A stretch of DNA of 64,000 nt from Mangifera indica. Lineage: Eukaryota > Streptophyta > Magnoliopsida > Sapindales > Anacardiaceae. Under the pieces are notes generated by a model that was not told where the DNA came from, searched no databases, and worked only from the letters and a program-made list of their open reading frames with translations. The translations under genes were made by a program, and so were the position numbers. Positions 37,401 to 49,119 of the stretch are shown here, piece after piece; the first letter of the stretch is position 1, and each line of letters starts with the position of its first letter. The DNA lies in contig NC_058139.1 in assembly GCF_011075055.1 (NCBI RefSeq), positions 15,459,584-15,523,583 of the forward strand. Reading direction: 5' to 3'.

Positions 37401-38599
37401 TTAATTTAAATTTAGATAACGAAATCAAAGCGATAGGGTGCCTGTTTGATTATATTGTGCGATCTTTTGCATAGTAATTGATTGAGGCATCTCTCAAAAC
37501 ATCATGGGACCATATAGCGATGTTTCATGCCTTAAAGTCCATCGAGACCAAATAGGATAGTCAAAATTTGAAAGAATTTGTGAAAAATCAAACTTAGAAT
37601 TTTTAAGATTCGATCAACTAGATTTAAATCAGTTGACCAAATTTCAATAGTAAACAAATTAACGGATTTTCGAGTCAAAGCTTGGAGGTTCAAACCAATA
37701 CACGTTGTTTTGTATACCTAAAACATATTTGGTATGCATTGAACCACAAAGTTGAGAAACATATTGCCTATATTCATGTTGTCATGTGGATGGATTCGAA
37801 AGTAGTTTTGAATCGAAAGGGTCATTAAATTAAATTGTGCAAATTTTTTTATTTAAATAAAATTAAACCAATTTTTAAAGCAAGACTAGAATAAGTTTTT
37901 GTATGCTTAATAACATGTTGATGTTTGATAAGCATAGTGCTCAGTACATGAGCCTAACTAATGCACTCATGTAACTCTCTAATAAACAAAGTCCATGTCT
38001 TTGTTTATTCTTTTACACCAATATCAAATGCTAATGAATAAATTTTATTATTACCATATTTTGTTCCAACTATCAAAGTGTCTTATGGTTCCTATTTAAA
38101 AAAATACATTGTCAATGTTAATCACTAGACGATAATACTCTTTAAATGTTTTTTTTAGCACCCCAAGGCCATGACTAAAGACTTAAATCGATTAGAATCA
38201 TTAGTCTCAATATATGTCATTGTGCTAACGTTACATAAATCAAGATTGTAGTAGTACTTTAGTAAAAAGCATAAACAAGTCCTCTAATGAATTTCTTAAT
38301 GCATTTAAAGCCTAGTTCTTGGCATATGCCATGTTTTGTGAATGAAATATCAATCCAGTATATGTTTTCCATATTAATGATGATTTCATTCGACTTTTAA
38401 ATATGGTCAACCATAATAAATATTGTTTTTTAAATTTGTCCCAATACTCACGCACCATCCTATCTATGATGGTACATGATTTTATCCTAAGGACAATTTT
38501 GGTCATTCTCTAAGTGGTGTGATAAGAAATAGTCACAACTCCCCTACTTTGATCCACACCTATTATATGTGGAATTTATCATCCCAAAAGGAATACATT
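37401..38599. other. Unassigned, possibly copia internal remnant
   Basis: The sequence following the LTR at 35567 is AT-rich, with no domain I can recognise on either strand. Short frames exist but lack motifs. Confidence 0.25.
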
Positions 38600-38798
38600 T
38601 AAGGGAAAATTTATTGTGAATTGGGAACCAAATTTTCATCTTTGATTATATAGTGAATTAGAGACAAATTTTTTCATCCTTAATTATATAATGAATTAGA
38701 GAACATTTTTTTCGTCTTAGAGTGAATTAAAGACAAAATTTTTCATCCCTGATTGTATAATGAATCAGGGAAAATAGTTTTCCACTTTGATTGTGTAA
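38600..38798. repeat. Tandem array, left part (unit about 45-55 bp)
   Basis: Units of the type GTGAATTAGAGACAAATTTT then TCATCC, TGATTATATA follow each other four times with substitutions. The same array resumes at 49120 after the Mutator-like element (ATTATGTTATAAATTGGAGA-like units). The insertion therefore happened inside an existing array. Confidence 0.7.
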
Positions 38799-39539
38799 GG
38801 CCAAAAGACTTGTTCCCACCCAAGGTATAGTGAAATCTCAAACTCTCACATTTCAATTTTAAAAAACTCAAACACCCACCCATGAGTCAATTTCTATTAA
38901 AAATCTTAGATTGAGTTAGGGATAAAATTATCATTTATTAATAATTTAAAGTTTTATCATATTTTTTTCCCAAATTTAAAAATCTAACAATTTCCCCCAC
39001 TTAAAGTTTAAAAAGTTACCCTTTCACCCCTAGGCCTTTTCCTCCTTCTCATTCTTCTCTGGCGACAATTTCCTCTCACATCATCAATCGGCTTTCCACC
39101 ATCTTCAAGGTGGCTGATCTTCTCTTTCGGTGATCGATTTTAGTCAGACGAAGACAAATTGTGTTCGTCCAATAAAGATGATTCATTGAACGAAGATGAT
39201 TCTTTGGTTACAAGAAGATGAATAGTCTTTGTCCCAATCGAAATTAGCCACCCCAAATTGTCCAACAAACTTGAGAGGAACCATATATATCTTCGTTTGA
39301 ATATTTTCTTCAGTTAACTACCTTGTTAGATGAAAATTACATCTCAAGATTGTTCTTTCTAGAACGGTGTTCGACGAAATTGGTCATTGAAGACAAAAAA
39401 TTGACACCAAAAAGAGAAGATCAGCGAACCTTGAAGATAGTGGGAAGCCAACTAATAGTCGATAAAGAGATTGTTGCTAGAGGAGGAGGAGAAAAAACCT
39501 ATGGGTGAAAAGGTAATTTTTCAAACTTTAAGTGAGAGT

Positions 39540-41769
39540 TGTAACCTCTCCTAACCATTGGGTGTGTTACAGAAAAATGGCAAGAGTTCCCCTATTTTAG
39601 AGGGCCCGGGGAATATTTTTCTCTTTTTCATTATGCCCTGTAACACTCCCAATTTGTAATTCACACAAACCAGTCCTATCAATCGACTGGATTTTTATCA
39701 CATAATCATAATAAATAAAATAAATGCATAATAATAATAACAATTATAAAAATTATCACCCACAGAAACTTTATAATCAATTTTCAAATCTAGTCGTATA
39801 TATATATATATATATATATATTACATATACATCATAACATTTAAATCACAAAATTATGGTGCCTTCTTCCCTTAGCCTCATGTCTCATTAGTGCTCCCCG
39901 GGAACCTTTGCTGCATTTCTTTACCTGTAAAATATTAAATTAAACGGAGTGAGCGACTATGGCTCAGTAAGAAAATCATACTAAACACTTAAAGCATTTT
40001 ATACCAGTACTAATCTTCTCTAATCTTTTTCATACTTAGCGTGTCTGAACTATTTACAACAAAATAATTAACACAGAACACGCATTTAACACGTATCATC
40101 ATTCTTTTCTTTCACACATTTATTCATTTCCTTATTATACAGATATGAATCACTCATTATGATTTATGCATGTATGAGTGTCATGACATTTCTATTTTCT
40201 GTTCGTACATCTTTCTTAACTCTTTATCAGCCACACAGGCTTGTATGCATAATTCTAATGCAAATGACTTTCATAAAATATTTACTAATTTGTTTCTCTC
40301 TCTTTCTCATTGATCGATCTAGACTACATATGATAGTACTTGCAGTCACCATACCAAGTATAATTCTCTCTTACACGCATTTTTTTTTTTTTGCTGTCCA
40401 CACAGTACAGCTAATATTTTTCTTTGCTGTCCACACAGTACAGCTAATATTTTTCTTTGCTGTCCACACAGTACAGCTGATATTTTTCTTTTGCTGTCCA
40501 CACAATACAGCTGGTTGTCCACACAGTACAACCGATTATTTTATTTGCTGTCCACACAGTACAGCTGGTTGTCCACACAGTACAACCGATTATTTTATTT
40601 GCTGTCCACACAGTACAGCTGGCGTGTAAGGATTTTAAGTATGTTTTCTGCTTTCCTGTATCATATGAGTCATTATGAAAGCATGCATGACTTAGAAAAT
40701 ATTTTTTTCTCTTTCTTTATTTTTTTCTAAATCATGCATATGTTATGATTCCTCATGTATGCATATATATCCATATTATGAAATATGCGCATTTGTTATT
40801 TTCCCTTATTCTTTTCATTCCTTCTCAAACATCATGTTATTTTCTCATGCATATATATATATATATATATCATGCCTCAAATTAATTTCAATTATACAAT
40901 ATAGGCTTAATATAAGGGTTATTTCACACATTTTATGCACATAATTAAGCAGAATTAACCTATATCGCATAAAATGACATTTTTGCCCTTATGGCCAAAA
41001 TTACCTTTTTACCCTTATGGCCAAAAATTACATCCTGAATCATAATGAATTTCTTTATCCTTTTAAGCATAAATCACCTTAATTCTAATACCTTACATAC
41101 TGATATAAGTAAAGGTTATTTAAATAACCTAACTCAAATTTACTTCAAGTATGTAAAGTATGAAATTCTTACCTTTTCTTTGCTGATTTGGTGATTTAAG
41201 CTTATTCACCTTCTTTTCTTCTTTCTGGCAACCTTAATCAACCAAAAATATGATCATCCATCAAACTCCCAAATTTTACATATCTTAAAAATTAAATTTC
41301 TTACCTTAGAACTGACCAGAATTGACAGATCTACACTTTTTATAACTAGGGCCTCTGGAAATTAGGTGGTTTAGCTAGGTTTTTAGACGAATTTTGGTTA
41401 AGGAAAGTTTTTAGCTCAACAATGGAGGTTCTCGGCAAAAATGGAAGAGAAAATGAATAGAAATAAATTTATAAGCCTATTGGACCATTTTGCCCTTAAT
41501 CTTTTCCATAAATTACTATTTTATCCTTAGCCAATTACCAAAAACCCTTAGCACCACCATATAATTTCAAGTGTGCCCTTCAATTTTAATTCCCACTTTG
41601 TCCCTTGAATCTTTATAAAATGACCATTTTACCCCCTTTGAAAAATATTGCTCATTTAGTAGTTTTCTCTAATTCTTTTGCAATTTCTTTACACAACAAG
41701 TTGTAAAATCCATTCTAGGGGTAATTTTGGAAGTGGAGTTTACTGACACACCTGAATTCGGATGTTACA
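39540..41769 (-). mobile_element. Chromovirus 3' LTR
   Basis: It starts TGTAACCTCTCC and ends GATGTTACA. It is nearly identical to 46689-48908; differences include substitutions near 39690, 39706, 40310 and 41749 and length changes in a TA repeat and a poly-T run. It carries the inverted-repeat array at 40393-40620. Confidence 0.95.
40393..40620 (-). repeat. Array of eight short inverted repeats in the 3' LTR
   Basis: Eight units share the core TGTCCACACAGTACA, with one ..CAATACA variant. Six have stem arms GCTGT/ACAGC. Two (40513-40533 and 40567-40587) have GGTTGT/ACAACC. Spacers are T-rich, and unit lengths are about 20 or 33 bp. The same 228-bp array occurs at 47535-47762. Confidence 0.9.
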
Positions 41770-41783
41770 TTTCTTCCCCCCTT
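41770..41783 (-). other. Polypurine tract of the chromovirus
   Basis: On the minus strand AAGGGGGGAAGAAA sits directly before the 3' LTR, as needed for plus-strand priming. It lies 22 bp beyond the end of the integrase-chromodomain frame. Confidence 0.9.
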
Positions 41784-41805
41784 AAAAGAATTTCGTCCTC
41801 GAAAT

Positions 41806-43101
41806 TTAAACAAATAAGTTGGGAAATCTCTCTCTCATTTGCTGCTCAACCTCCCATGTGGCTTCTTCTACCTTATGATTCTTCCATAATACTTTCACTA
41901 ATGGAATTGTCTTATTTCGGAGCTCTTTTATTTTTCTGTCCAGTATCTGCACTGGTTGCTCCTCATAAGCTAAATCTTCTTTTAATTCCACATCGTCTGA
42001 TTTTAAGACATGTGAAGGATCGCTAATGTATTTTCTCAATAAAGAAATATGAAATACATTATGAACTCGATCCATACTAGGTGGAAGTGCAAGTCTATAA
42101 GCCACCTTGCCCACTTTTTCTAAAATTTTAAATGGGCCAATAAATCTTGGAGCAAGTTTCCCTTTTCTTCCAAATCTCATCACGTGCTTATAAGAGGCTA
42201 CTTTCACAAAAACTTTGTCACCCGGTTGGAACTCTACTTCTTTCCTTTTCAAATCCGCGTAGCTCTTTTGTCTGTCCTGAGCTTGCTTCAATCTAGTTTT
42301 GATAATCTTTATATCTTCCACCATCCTTTGGGTTAACTCAGGCCCAAGAACTTGACTCAAATCATCTCGCTCTCCTATATCATCCCAATGTAATGGAGAT
42401 CTACACTTTCTTCCATAAAGAGCCTCATATGGGGCCATTTTAATGGTGGACTGGTAACTATTATTATATGCAAATTCAATCAATGGAATCATTTCATGCC
42501 AGGTCATTTTATAATCTAAGCAACAAGCCCTCAACATATCCTCTAGTATTTGATTCACCCTTTCTGTTTGGCCATCTGTTTGAGGATGATATGCTGTGCT
42601 AAATGCCAGCCTAGTACCCAATGCTCTTTGTAAACTACCCCAAAAAGCTGAAACAAATTTGGGGTCTCTATCTGACACAATAGTTTTGGGTACGCCATGT
42701 AATCTCACAATCTCCCGTATATAAATTTGGGCCAATTGATCTGAAGTAAAACTATCTTTCACTGGAATAAAATGGGCAGATTTAGTCAATCTATCTACAA
42801 TCACCCATAATGCATTATAGCCTTTTTGTACTCGAGGTAGGCCAATGATGAAATCCATTGAAATATCTTCCCATTTCCATTCAGGAATACTAAGTGGGTG
42901 AAGCAAACCTGAAGGTCTCTGATGCTCGGCCTTGACCTGTTGACATACCAAGCACTTAGCTACATAGTCACCAATATCTTTCTTCATACCTATCCACCAA
43001 TAAGTTTTCTTTAAATCCTGATACATCTTTACTCCCCCAGGATGAGCAGTGTAAAGTGTATCATGTGCTTCACTTAGGATTTTCTTTCTCAACTCCAGAT
43101 C
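41806..43101 (-). pseudogene. Chromovirus pol, integrase and chromodomain part
   Basis: The frame continues in phase after the TAA at 43102-43104. Numbered from the TTG at 43092 (428 residues), a zinc-binding HHCC motif uses H10, H17, C47 and C50. The DDE core has D80, D141 and E177, with the expected 35-residue gap between the last two. A GPY/F-like module (RFIGPFKIL) follows. The last 54 residues form a chromodomain with VKVLWKNHKVEEATWE. Integrase inserts the cDNA, and chromodomains of this group are thought to guide it to heterochromatin. All visible active-site residues are intact, but the upstream stop separates this part from the rest of the polyprotein. It ends just before the polypurine tract. 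Confidence 0.92.
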
Positions 43102-44733
43102 TTAGGGAATACATACCCTGTTTCTGAACTTGAGCACTCCATCTATCATTTGAAACTCAGTTGTTTTCCCTTCGCATATCTGTTGACTTATTTTCTGGCA
43201 CCATAAATCTTCTACTTGCTTCTCTTTTATTTCATTGAAGAGATTAGGTTGAATTTCTAATCTGGCCACTTGACTTCTTATCACCTCAATCTGTTCCCTC
43301 TGAAACTCTTTTTGCAACTCTATCTGAATGGTGAGGTGAGCTATGGCAATCTTTCTACTCAAGGCATCGGCTACCACATTTGCTTTACCCGGTTGATATT
43401 TAATATCACATTCATAATCTTTGACTAGCTCCAACCATCTTCTTTGTCTCATATTCAAGTCTTTCTGAGTGAAGAAATATTTTAGACTTTTATGGTCGGT
43501 GTAGATATTACATTTAACTCCATATAAATAATGCCTCCAAATTTTTAAAGCAAAAACCACTGCTGCTAACTCTAAATCATGGGTAGGGTAGCGTGTTTCA
43601 TAATCTTTTAACTGCCGAGAGGCATACGCTATCACCTTACCCCTTTGCATCAGCACGGCTCCCAAGCCATTATGCGAGGCATCACAATAAATATCATAAT
43701 CTACACCTTCCTCTGGTAATACTAAAATAGGAGCTATAGTCAATCGCCTTTTTAGCTCTTGGAAACTCTTCTCACAAGCTTCAGTCCATAGAAAAGGAGT
43801 TCCTTGTCTGGTAAGAGCTGTAAGTGGTTTGGCTAACCGGGCAAAACCTTGAACAAATCTCCTGTAATAGCCGACTAGCCCTAAAAAGCTTCTAATCTCT
43901 TTCACAGTCTTCGGCCTCACCCATTCAAGTATTGTTTCTACTTTACTGGGGTCCACAACTATGCCTTCTTTAGTAACCACGTGCCCCAAAAATACTACTC
44001 GATCCAACCAGAATTCACACTTAGAGAATTTGGCATACAATTTCTTTTCTCTCAATCTTTGTAGCACAAATCTCAAGTGTTCGGCATGTTCTTCTTCTGA
44101 TCTGGAGTATATCAAGATATCATCAATAAATACCACCAGGAATTTGTCAAGGCAATCATGAAATACTCGATTCATTAAATCCATAAAGATTGCTGGAGCA
44201 TTAGTCAATCCAAAGGGCATTACCACAAACTCGTAGTGCCCGTAGCGAGTCCGAAAAGCTGTTTTTGGAATATCTTGCTCTGCAATCCTCACCTGGTGAT
44301 AACCCGACCTCAAGTCAATTTTGGAGAACACAGAAGCTCCTTTCAATTGATCAAATAAATCATCAATTCGAGGCAACGGGTATTTATTCTTCACCGTCAG
44401 TTTATTCAACTCCCTGTAATCAATGCACATACGAAGCGACCCATCTTTCTTTTTGACAAATAGTATGGGTGCTCCCCAAGGAGAGTGGCTAGGTCTAATA
44501 AAACCCTTATCTAAAAGTTCTTGCAACTGTTTCTTTAATTCTTGTAATTCAGCTGGAGCCATTCGGTAAGGGGCTTTTGAAATTGGGGCTGAGCCAGGTT
44601 CTAACTCGATACTAAACTCCAACTCTCTCTCTGGAGGTAAACCTGGTAGCTCATCAGGAAAGACATCTGGGAAATCTTGTACTATTGGGACATCCTGAAC
44701 GCCCAATCTTTGAACATCATGCTCATGTACCAC
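43102..44733 (-). pseudogene. Chromovirus pol, reverse transcriptase and RNase H part
   Basis: Numbered from 44733 (543 residues), the reverse transcriptase includes D140 in [10 protein letters not shown] and the catalytic FIDD at 202-205. It runs from the [14 protein letters not shown] linker to the connection domain. RNase H follows at about 348-465 with [19 protein letters not shown] and ADALSRK. These enzymes copy the genomic RNA into DNA. The frame closes at TAA 43102-43104, which looks like a single nonsense change, because the following codons continue the same polyprotein without loss. It is in a different phase from gag-protease, due to the homopolymer run at 44755-44764. Confidence 0.93.
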
Positions 44734-46471
44734 ATGAGCTAAATATCCCGTACACCCCTTTTTTAATAATTTTTTGTGCCTTTACACTACTGATCATCAT
44801 ACTAGGCTGATGGCCCTCTCCGAAATTAAAGTGATCTCCATTATCGAGTTGGAATCGAGCCTTTTTTTTTCTACAGTCAATCTCGACTCCATATCTTTCT
44901 AAGAAATCCATGCCTAAGATAACATCAAAATCGGGCATATCAAAGACAATCAAGTCCACCTTTAACTCTCTCCCATGTATCACTACCTTCTGGTCTTTTA
45001 GTATTCTATCTGTAATCACACTCCCACTATCTGGCATCTCAATTCTAATGGAATGGGTAGATCTAACAGGCACTAAACCTACCCTTTCAATAACCCCTGG
45101 TGCAATAAAGGAGTGTGTAGCTCCTGAATCAATCAATGCATATAAGGAAACAGAGTGGAAAAAGAGCTGACCAGTAACTACAGATGGACTAGCCTCCGCC
45201 TGACTATGGGTAGCTGTATAAACCCGTGTATTAGTACCTCTCCGTGGTTGCACTGGTGGAATTAGGCTTTGTGGCGGTTGTATCTGAACTGGCACTTCGG
45301 TACTTTGGCAATCTTTTGCTATATGCCCTGGTTGTCGGCATCTATAACAAATCACTTGTTTCTGCTGGTACCAACATTCCCCACTATGACATCTCCCACA
45401 AATCTGACATTGGGGAATATTTTCTTTTCTAGGTCTTTTGTCACTCTTCCAACCTTTTCTACTTGCTTTTGACTGGAATTTTCTTTTTCCTCTATTGTTT
45501 CTGAAACTGGAGCCAATTGAACTACCCCCTGATGTTGTAACTGGTGCAGAAATAGTCAATGAAGCAGGTAAAGCTGACTGACTTGGCATCACTGTTTGGG
45601 GTACTGTCAATGATAGAGGTGTTGACATAGAAGGTGCATTCCTGGGTAGCTTATTAACATATACCTCCAACCTTAATGCTCTCTCCAATGCCTCTTCATA
45701 AGTTTGAGGAGGTTGTGGTCCAGCTAACACATGCAAGGCTATCTCCGGTCTAAGGCCCTGAAGAAATCTGTCTAGCCGGAGACTAGGGGTACTCACCATA
45801 CCTGGAGCAAAACTGGCTAAGACATCAAAACGGGTAGAGTAATCCTTTACTGAACCCTCTCCCTGCTGTAAAGAAATGAACTCTTGAACTTTGACTGCTA
45901 CCACATCAGCTGTTCTGTATTGGGCCTCAAATACCCTTCTAAAGTCTTTCCAGGTCATCAGATCCACATTTCTGGTTTCTTTAACTAGGTCCCACCATAC
46001 GCGGGCCTCTCCCCTCATTAAGAAACTGGCATACCGAACTTTTTCTCTATCAGTCATAGAAAATAAATCCATAGTACTTTCCACTTGCTTGATCCATTCA
46101 TCAGCCACTAAAGGATCTTTAGTACCTTTAAATTCAGGAGGGGTATGTTGATTAGGTAAGGAATAAATAGGCTCAAGTCGCCTTTGAGCTCTAATTTCTC
46201 CTCTTCCTTCATTCCTCATTTCATTTCTGATTTCTTCTATGACTTCCTCACGAATCTCACTTCTAATCTCATCTCGGATGGCATCTCTGGCTATATTTTC
46301 AGGTGTGGGTCTATCTTGACTTTCAGTCAACACCTGACGAACTATATCTCTTATTTCTGCTAGCCCAAATCCTGAACCAACTGACGGGGCAGGGTTAGAC
46401 GGTTCTCCCGTCTCTCTCTGAATACCCCTTCCACGACCCCGTCCTCGTCCTCGTCTTGTGGTACTCATCAT
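44723..46471 (-). CDS. Chromovirus gag-protease
   Basis: The 582-residue product starts with an Arg-Gly repeat ([10 protein letters not shown] within residues 7-16). A strongly charged stretch occupies about 60-98. The capsid-type retrotransposon gag domain lies at about 105-270. A CCHC zinc knuckle uses C375, C378, H383 and C388, preceded by a second Cys/His cluster at 355-366. The aspartic protease follows with IDSGATHSF (D448) and a VILGMDFL segment at 517-524. Gag forms the virus-like particle and binds RNA; the protease cuts the polyprotein. The last 11 residues are out of the family's usual phase because of a one-base shift near 44755-44764, so the stop at 44723 is probably not original. 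ATG at 46471 and ATG at 46468 are both possible starts. Confidence 0.92.
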   Translation of the reverse strand: MMSTTRRGRGRGRGRGIQRETGEPSNPAPSVGSGFGLAEIRDIVRQVLTESQDRPTPENIARDAIRDEIRSEIREEVIEEIRNEMRNEGRGEIRAQRRLEPIYSLPNQHTPPEFKGTKDPLVADEWIKQVESTMDLFSMTDREKVRYASFLMRGEARVWWDLVKETRNVDLMTWKDFRRVFEAQYRTADVVAVKVQEFISLQQGEGSVKDYSTRFDVLASFAPGMVSTPSLRLDRFLQGLRPEIALHVLAGPQPPQTYEEALERALRLEVYVNKLPRNAPSMSTPLSLTVPQTVMPSQSALPASLTISAPVTTSGGSSIGSSFRNNRGKRKFQSKASRKGWKSDKRPRKENIPQCQICGRCHSGECWYQQKQVICYRCRQPGHIAKDCQSTEVPVQIQPPQSLIPPVQPRRGTNTRVYTATHSQAEASPSVVTGQLFFHSVSLYALIDSGATHSFIAPGVIERVGLVPVRSTHSIRIEMPDSGSVITDRILKDQKVVIHGRELKVDLIVFDMPDFDVILGMDFLERYGVEIDCRKKKARFQLDNGDHFNFGEGHQPSMMISSVKAQKIIKKGVYGIFSSCGT

Positions 46472-46672
46472 CTAATAACTGCATAAGTGTAATTACATAA
46501 TATTCTATTATTTGAATACAGGTAAAGAAAATAACTTACTGCAGTCGATTCTTGGGAGCTGATCTATGAGACATGAGGGGCACCTATGCAATATTAGAAT
46601 GCAAAACCATAGATATATTGTATTATATTACCACACATTATATTATATTTTTCTTTAAGCGCCCAAAATCGC
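46472..46672 (-). other. Chromovirus leader
   Basis: A 200-bp non-coding leader lies between the primer site and the gag ATG. No repeats or long frames are seen. Confidence 0.8.
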
Positions 46673-46684
46673 GCTCTGATACCA
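46673..46684 (-). other. Primer-binding site of the chromovirus
   Basis: On the minus strand TGGTATCAGAGC perfectly complements the 3' end of initiator tRNA-Met. It lies four bases inside the 5' LTR, which ends at 46689. Confidence 0.93.
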
Positions 46685-46688
46685 AAAA

Positions 46689-48908
46689 TGTAACCTCTCC
46701 TAACCATTGGGTGTGTTACAGAAAAATGGCAAGAGTTCCCCTATTTTAGAGGGCCCGGGGAATATTTTTCTCTTTTTCATTATGCCCTGTAACACTCCCA
46801 ATTTGTAATTCACACAAACCAGTCCTACCAATCGACTGGATTTTCATCACATAATCATAATAAATAAAATAAATGCATAATAATAATAACAATTATAAAA
46901 ATTATCACCCACAGAAACTTTATAATCAATTTTCAAATCTAGTCGTATATATATATATATATTACATATACATCATAACATTTAAATCACAAAATTATGG
47001 TGCCTTCTTCCCTTAGCCTCATGTCTCATTAGTGCTCCCCGGGAACCTTTGCTGCATTTCTTTACCTGTAAAATATTAAATTAAACGGAGTGAGCGACTA
47101 TGGCTCAGTAAGAAAATCATACTAAACACTTAAAGCATTTTATACCAGTACTAATCTTCTCTAATCTTTTTCATACTTAGCGTGTCTGAACTATTTACAA
47201 CAAAATAATTAACACAGAACACGCATTTAACACGTATCATCATTCTTTTCTTTCACACATTTATTCATTTCCTTATTATACAGATATGAATCACTCATTA
47301 TGATTTATGCATGTATGAGTGTCATGACATTTCTATTTTCTGTTCGTACATCTTTCTTAACTCTTTATCAGCCACACAGGCTTGTATGCATAATTCTAAT
47401 GCAAATGACTTTCATAAAATATTTACTAATTTGTTTCTCTCTCTTTCTTATTGATCGATCTAGACTACATATGATAGTACTTGCAGTCACTATACCAAGT
47501 ATAATTCTCTCTTACACGCATTTTTTTTTTCTTTGCTGTCCACACAGTACAGCTAATATTTTTCTTTGCTGTCCACACAGTACAGCTAATATTTTTCTTT
47601 GCTGTCCACACAGTACAGCTGATATTTTTCTTTTGCTGTCCACACAATACAGCTGGTTGTCCACACAGTACAACCAATTATTTTATTTGCTGTCCACACA
47701 GTACAGCTGGTTGTCCACACAGTACAACCGATTATTTTATTTGCTGTCCACACAGTACAGCTGGCGTGTAAGGATTTTAAGTATGTTTTCTGCTTTCCTG
47801 TATCATATGAGTCATTATGAAAGCATGCATGACTTAGAAAATATTTTTTTCTCTTTCTTTATTTTTTTCTAAATCATGCATATGTTATGATTCCTCATGT
47901 ATGCATATATATCCATATTATGAAATATGCGCATTTGTTATTTTCCCTTATTCTTTTCATTCCTTCTCAAACATCATGTTATTTTCTCATGCATTTATAT
48001 ATATATATATCATGCCTCAAATTAATTTCAATTATACAATATAGGCTTAATATAAGGGTTATTTCACACATTTTATGCACATAATTAAGCAGAATTAACC
48101 TATATCGCATAAAATGACATTTTTGCCCTTATGGCCAAAATTACCTTTTTACCCTTATGGCCAAAAATTACATCCTGAATCATAATGAATTTCTTTATCC
48201 TTTTAAGCATAAATCACCTTAATTCTAATACCTTACATACTGATATAAGTAAAGGTTATTTAAATAACCTAACTCAAATTTACTTCAAGTATGTAAAGTA
48301 TGAAATTCTTACCTTTTCTTTGCTGATTTGGTGATTTAAGCTTATTCACCTTCTTTTCTTCTTTCTGGCAACCTTAATCAACCAAAAATATGATCATCCA
48401 TCAAACTCCCAAATTTTACATATCTTAAAAATTAAATTTCTTACCTTAGAACTGACCAGAATTGACAGATCTACACTTTTTATAACTAGGGCCTCTGGAA
48501 ATTAGGTGGTTTAGCTAGGTTTTTGGACGAATTTTGGTTAAGGAAAGTTTTTAGCTCAACAATGGAGGTTCTCGGCAAAAATGGAAGAGAAAATGAATAG
48601 AAATAAATTTATAAGCCTATTGGACCATTTTGCCCTTAATCTTTTCCATAAATTACTATTTTATCCTTAGCCAATTACCAAAAACCCTTAGCACCACCAT
48701 ATAATTTCAAGTGTGCCCTTCAATTTTAATTCCCACTTTGTCCCTTGAATCTTTATAAAATGACCATTTTACCCCTTTGAAAAATATTGCTCATTTAGTA
48801 GTTTTCTCTAATTCTTTTGCAATTTCTTTACACAACAAGTTGTAAAATCCATTCTAGGGGTAATTTTGGAAGTGGACTTTACTGACACACCTGAATTCGG
48901 ATGTTACA
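46689..48908 (-). mobile_element. Chromovirus 5' LTR
   Basis: This is the 2,220-bp partner of 39540-41769 with TG..CA ends, adjoining the primer site. It should contain the element's promoter, but a unique TATA box cannot be chosen because of TA-rich stretches near 46946-46970 and 47994-48010. The inverted-repeat array lies at 47535-47762. Confidence 0.95.
47535..47762 (-). repeat. Array of eight short inverted repeats in the 5' LTR
   Basis: This has the same eight-unit order as 40393-40620, with a single G-to-A difference in the spacer after the first GGTTGT/ACAACC unit. The array therefore predates this insertion and was part of the parent element. Confidence 0.9.
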
Positions 48909-49119
48909 AGAGTGAAAAGTGAGATTTTTAAACCTGAGAAAAAAATGTGATAAAACTTTAATTTTTTTTAATTTTTTAATAAATGATAATTTTATCCTTA
49001 ACTCTAACTAAAATTTTTAACAAAAATTAACTCTTAAGTAGGTATTTGAGTATTTTAAAAGTTAAAAAGTGAAAGCTTAGGATTTCACTATATCTCGGAT
49101 AAAAACAAGTCTTTTGGCC

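Larger units (their letters stand above)
39540..48908 (-). mobile_element. Ty3/gypsy chromovirus, Tekay/Del-like, near-intact
   Basis: This is a 9,369-bp element with LTRs of 2,230 and 2,220 bp, TG..CA ends and a perfect 5-bp target duplication AGAGT (39535-39539, 48909-48913). In minus order it has a primer site for tRNA-iMet, gag-protease, reverse transcriptase, RNase H, integrase with chromodomain, and a polypurine tract. Integrase after RNase H places it in Ty3/gypsy; the C-terminal chromodomain makes it a chromovirus, and the long LTRs fit the Tekay/Del group. By eye the LTRs differ at about nine substitutions plus microsatellite and homopolymer indels, so it is recent. One stop and one frameshift break the polyprotein. 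Confidence 0.95.
38799..49119. mobile_element. Mutator-like (MULE) non-autonomous element interrupted by a chromovirus
   Basis: Two long terminal inverted repeats start GGCCAAAAGACTTGTT at 38799 and, in reverse, at 49119. They stay alignable for about 235 bp: the left arm runs to about 39030, and the right arm is 39504-39539 plus 48914-49119. Perfect 9-bp target duplications ATTGTGTAA lie at 38790-38798 and 49120-49128. Long terminal inverted repeats plus 9-bp duplications are the hallmark of Mutator-like elements. Without the chromovirus and its target duplication the element is 947 bp. It encodes no transposase; the internal 39031-39503 is not a gene I recognise. Confidence 0.85.

Noticed and set aside
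40393..40620. Regularly spaced repeats resembling a CRISPR array
   Set aside because: Spacers are T-rich and repeat each other, unit spacing alternates, and the same array is present in both LTRs of a eukaryotic retroelement.
40159..40629. A 156-codon frame in the left chromovirus LTR (and a 190-codon relative at 47300-47872)
   Set aside because: It lies on the antisense strand of the LTR, its second half is the translated inverted-repeat array, and the two LTR copies give different proteins because of small indels. Not a gene.
43090..43092. TTG as start of a separate integrase gene
   Set aside because: The frame is in phase with the preceding reverse transcriptase-RNase H frame and is separated by one TAA. 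A broken polyprotein explains it better than an independent gene with a non-ATG start.
44910..46151. Plus-strand frames of 62-86 codons opposite chromovirus gag
   Set aside because: They are antisense shadows of gag-protease, without motifs.
46673..46684. Possible tRNA-Met fragment
   Set aside because: Only the last 12 bases match, placed next to an LTR. The same is true at 2680, 6168, 29249 and 54490. These are primer-binding sites, not tRNA genes.
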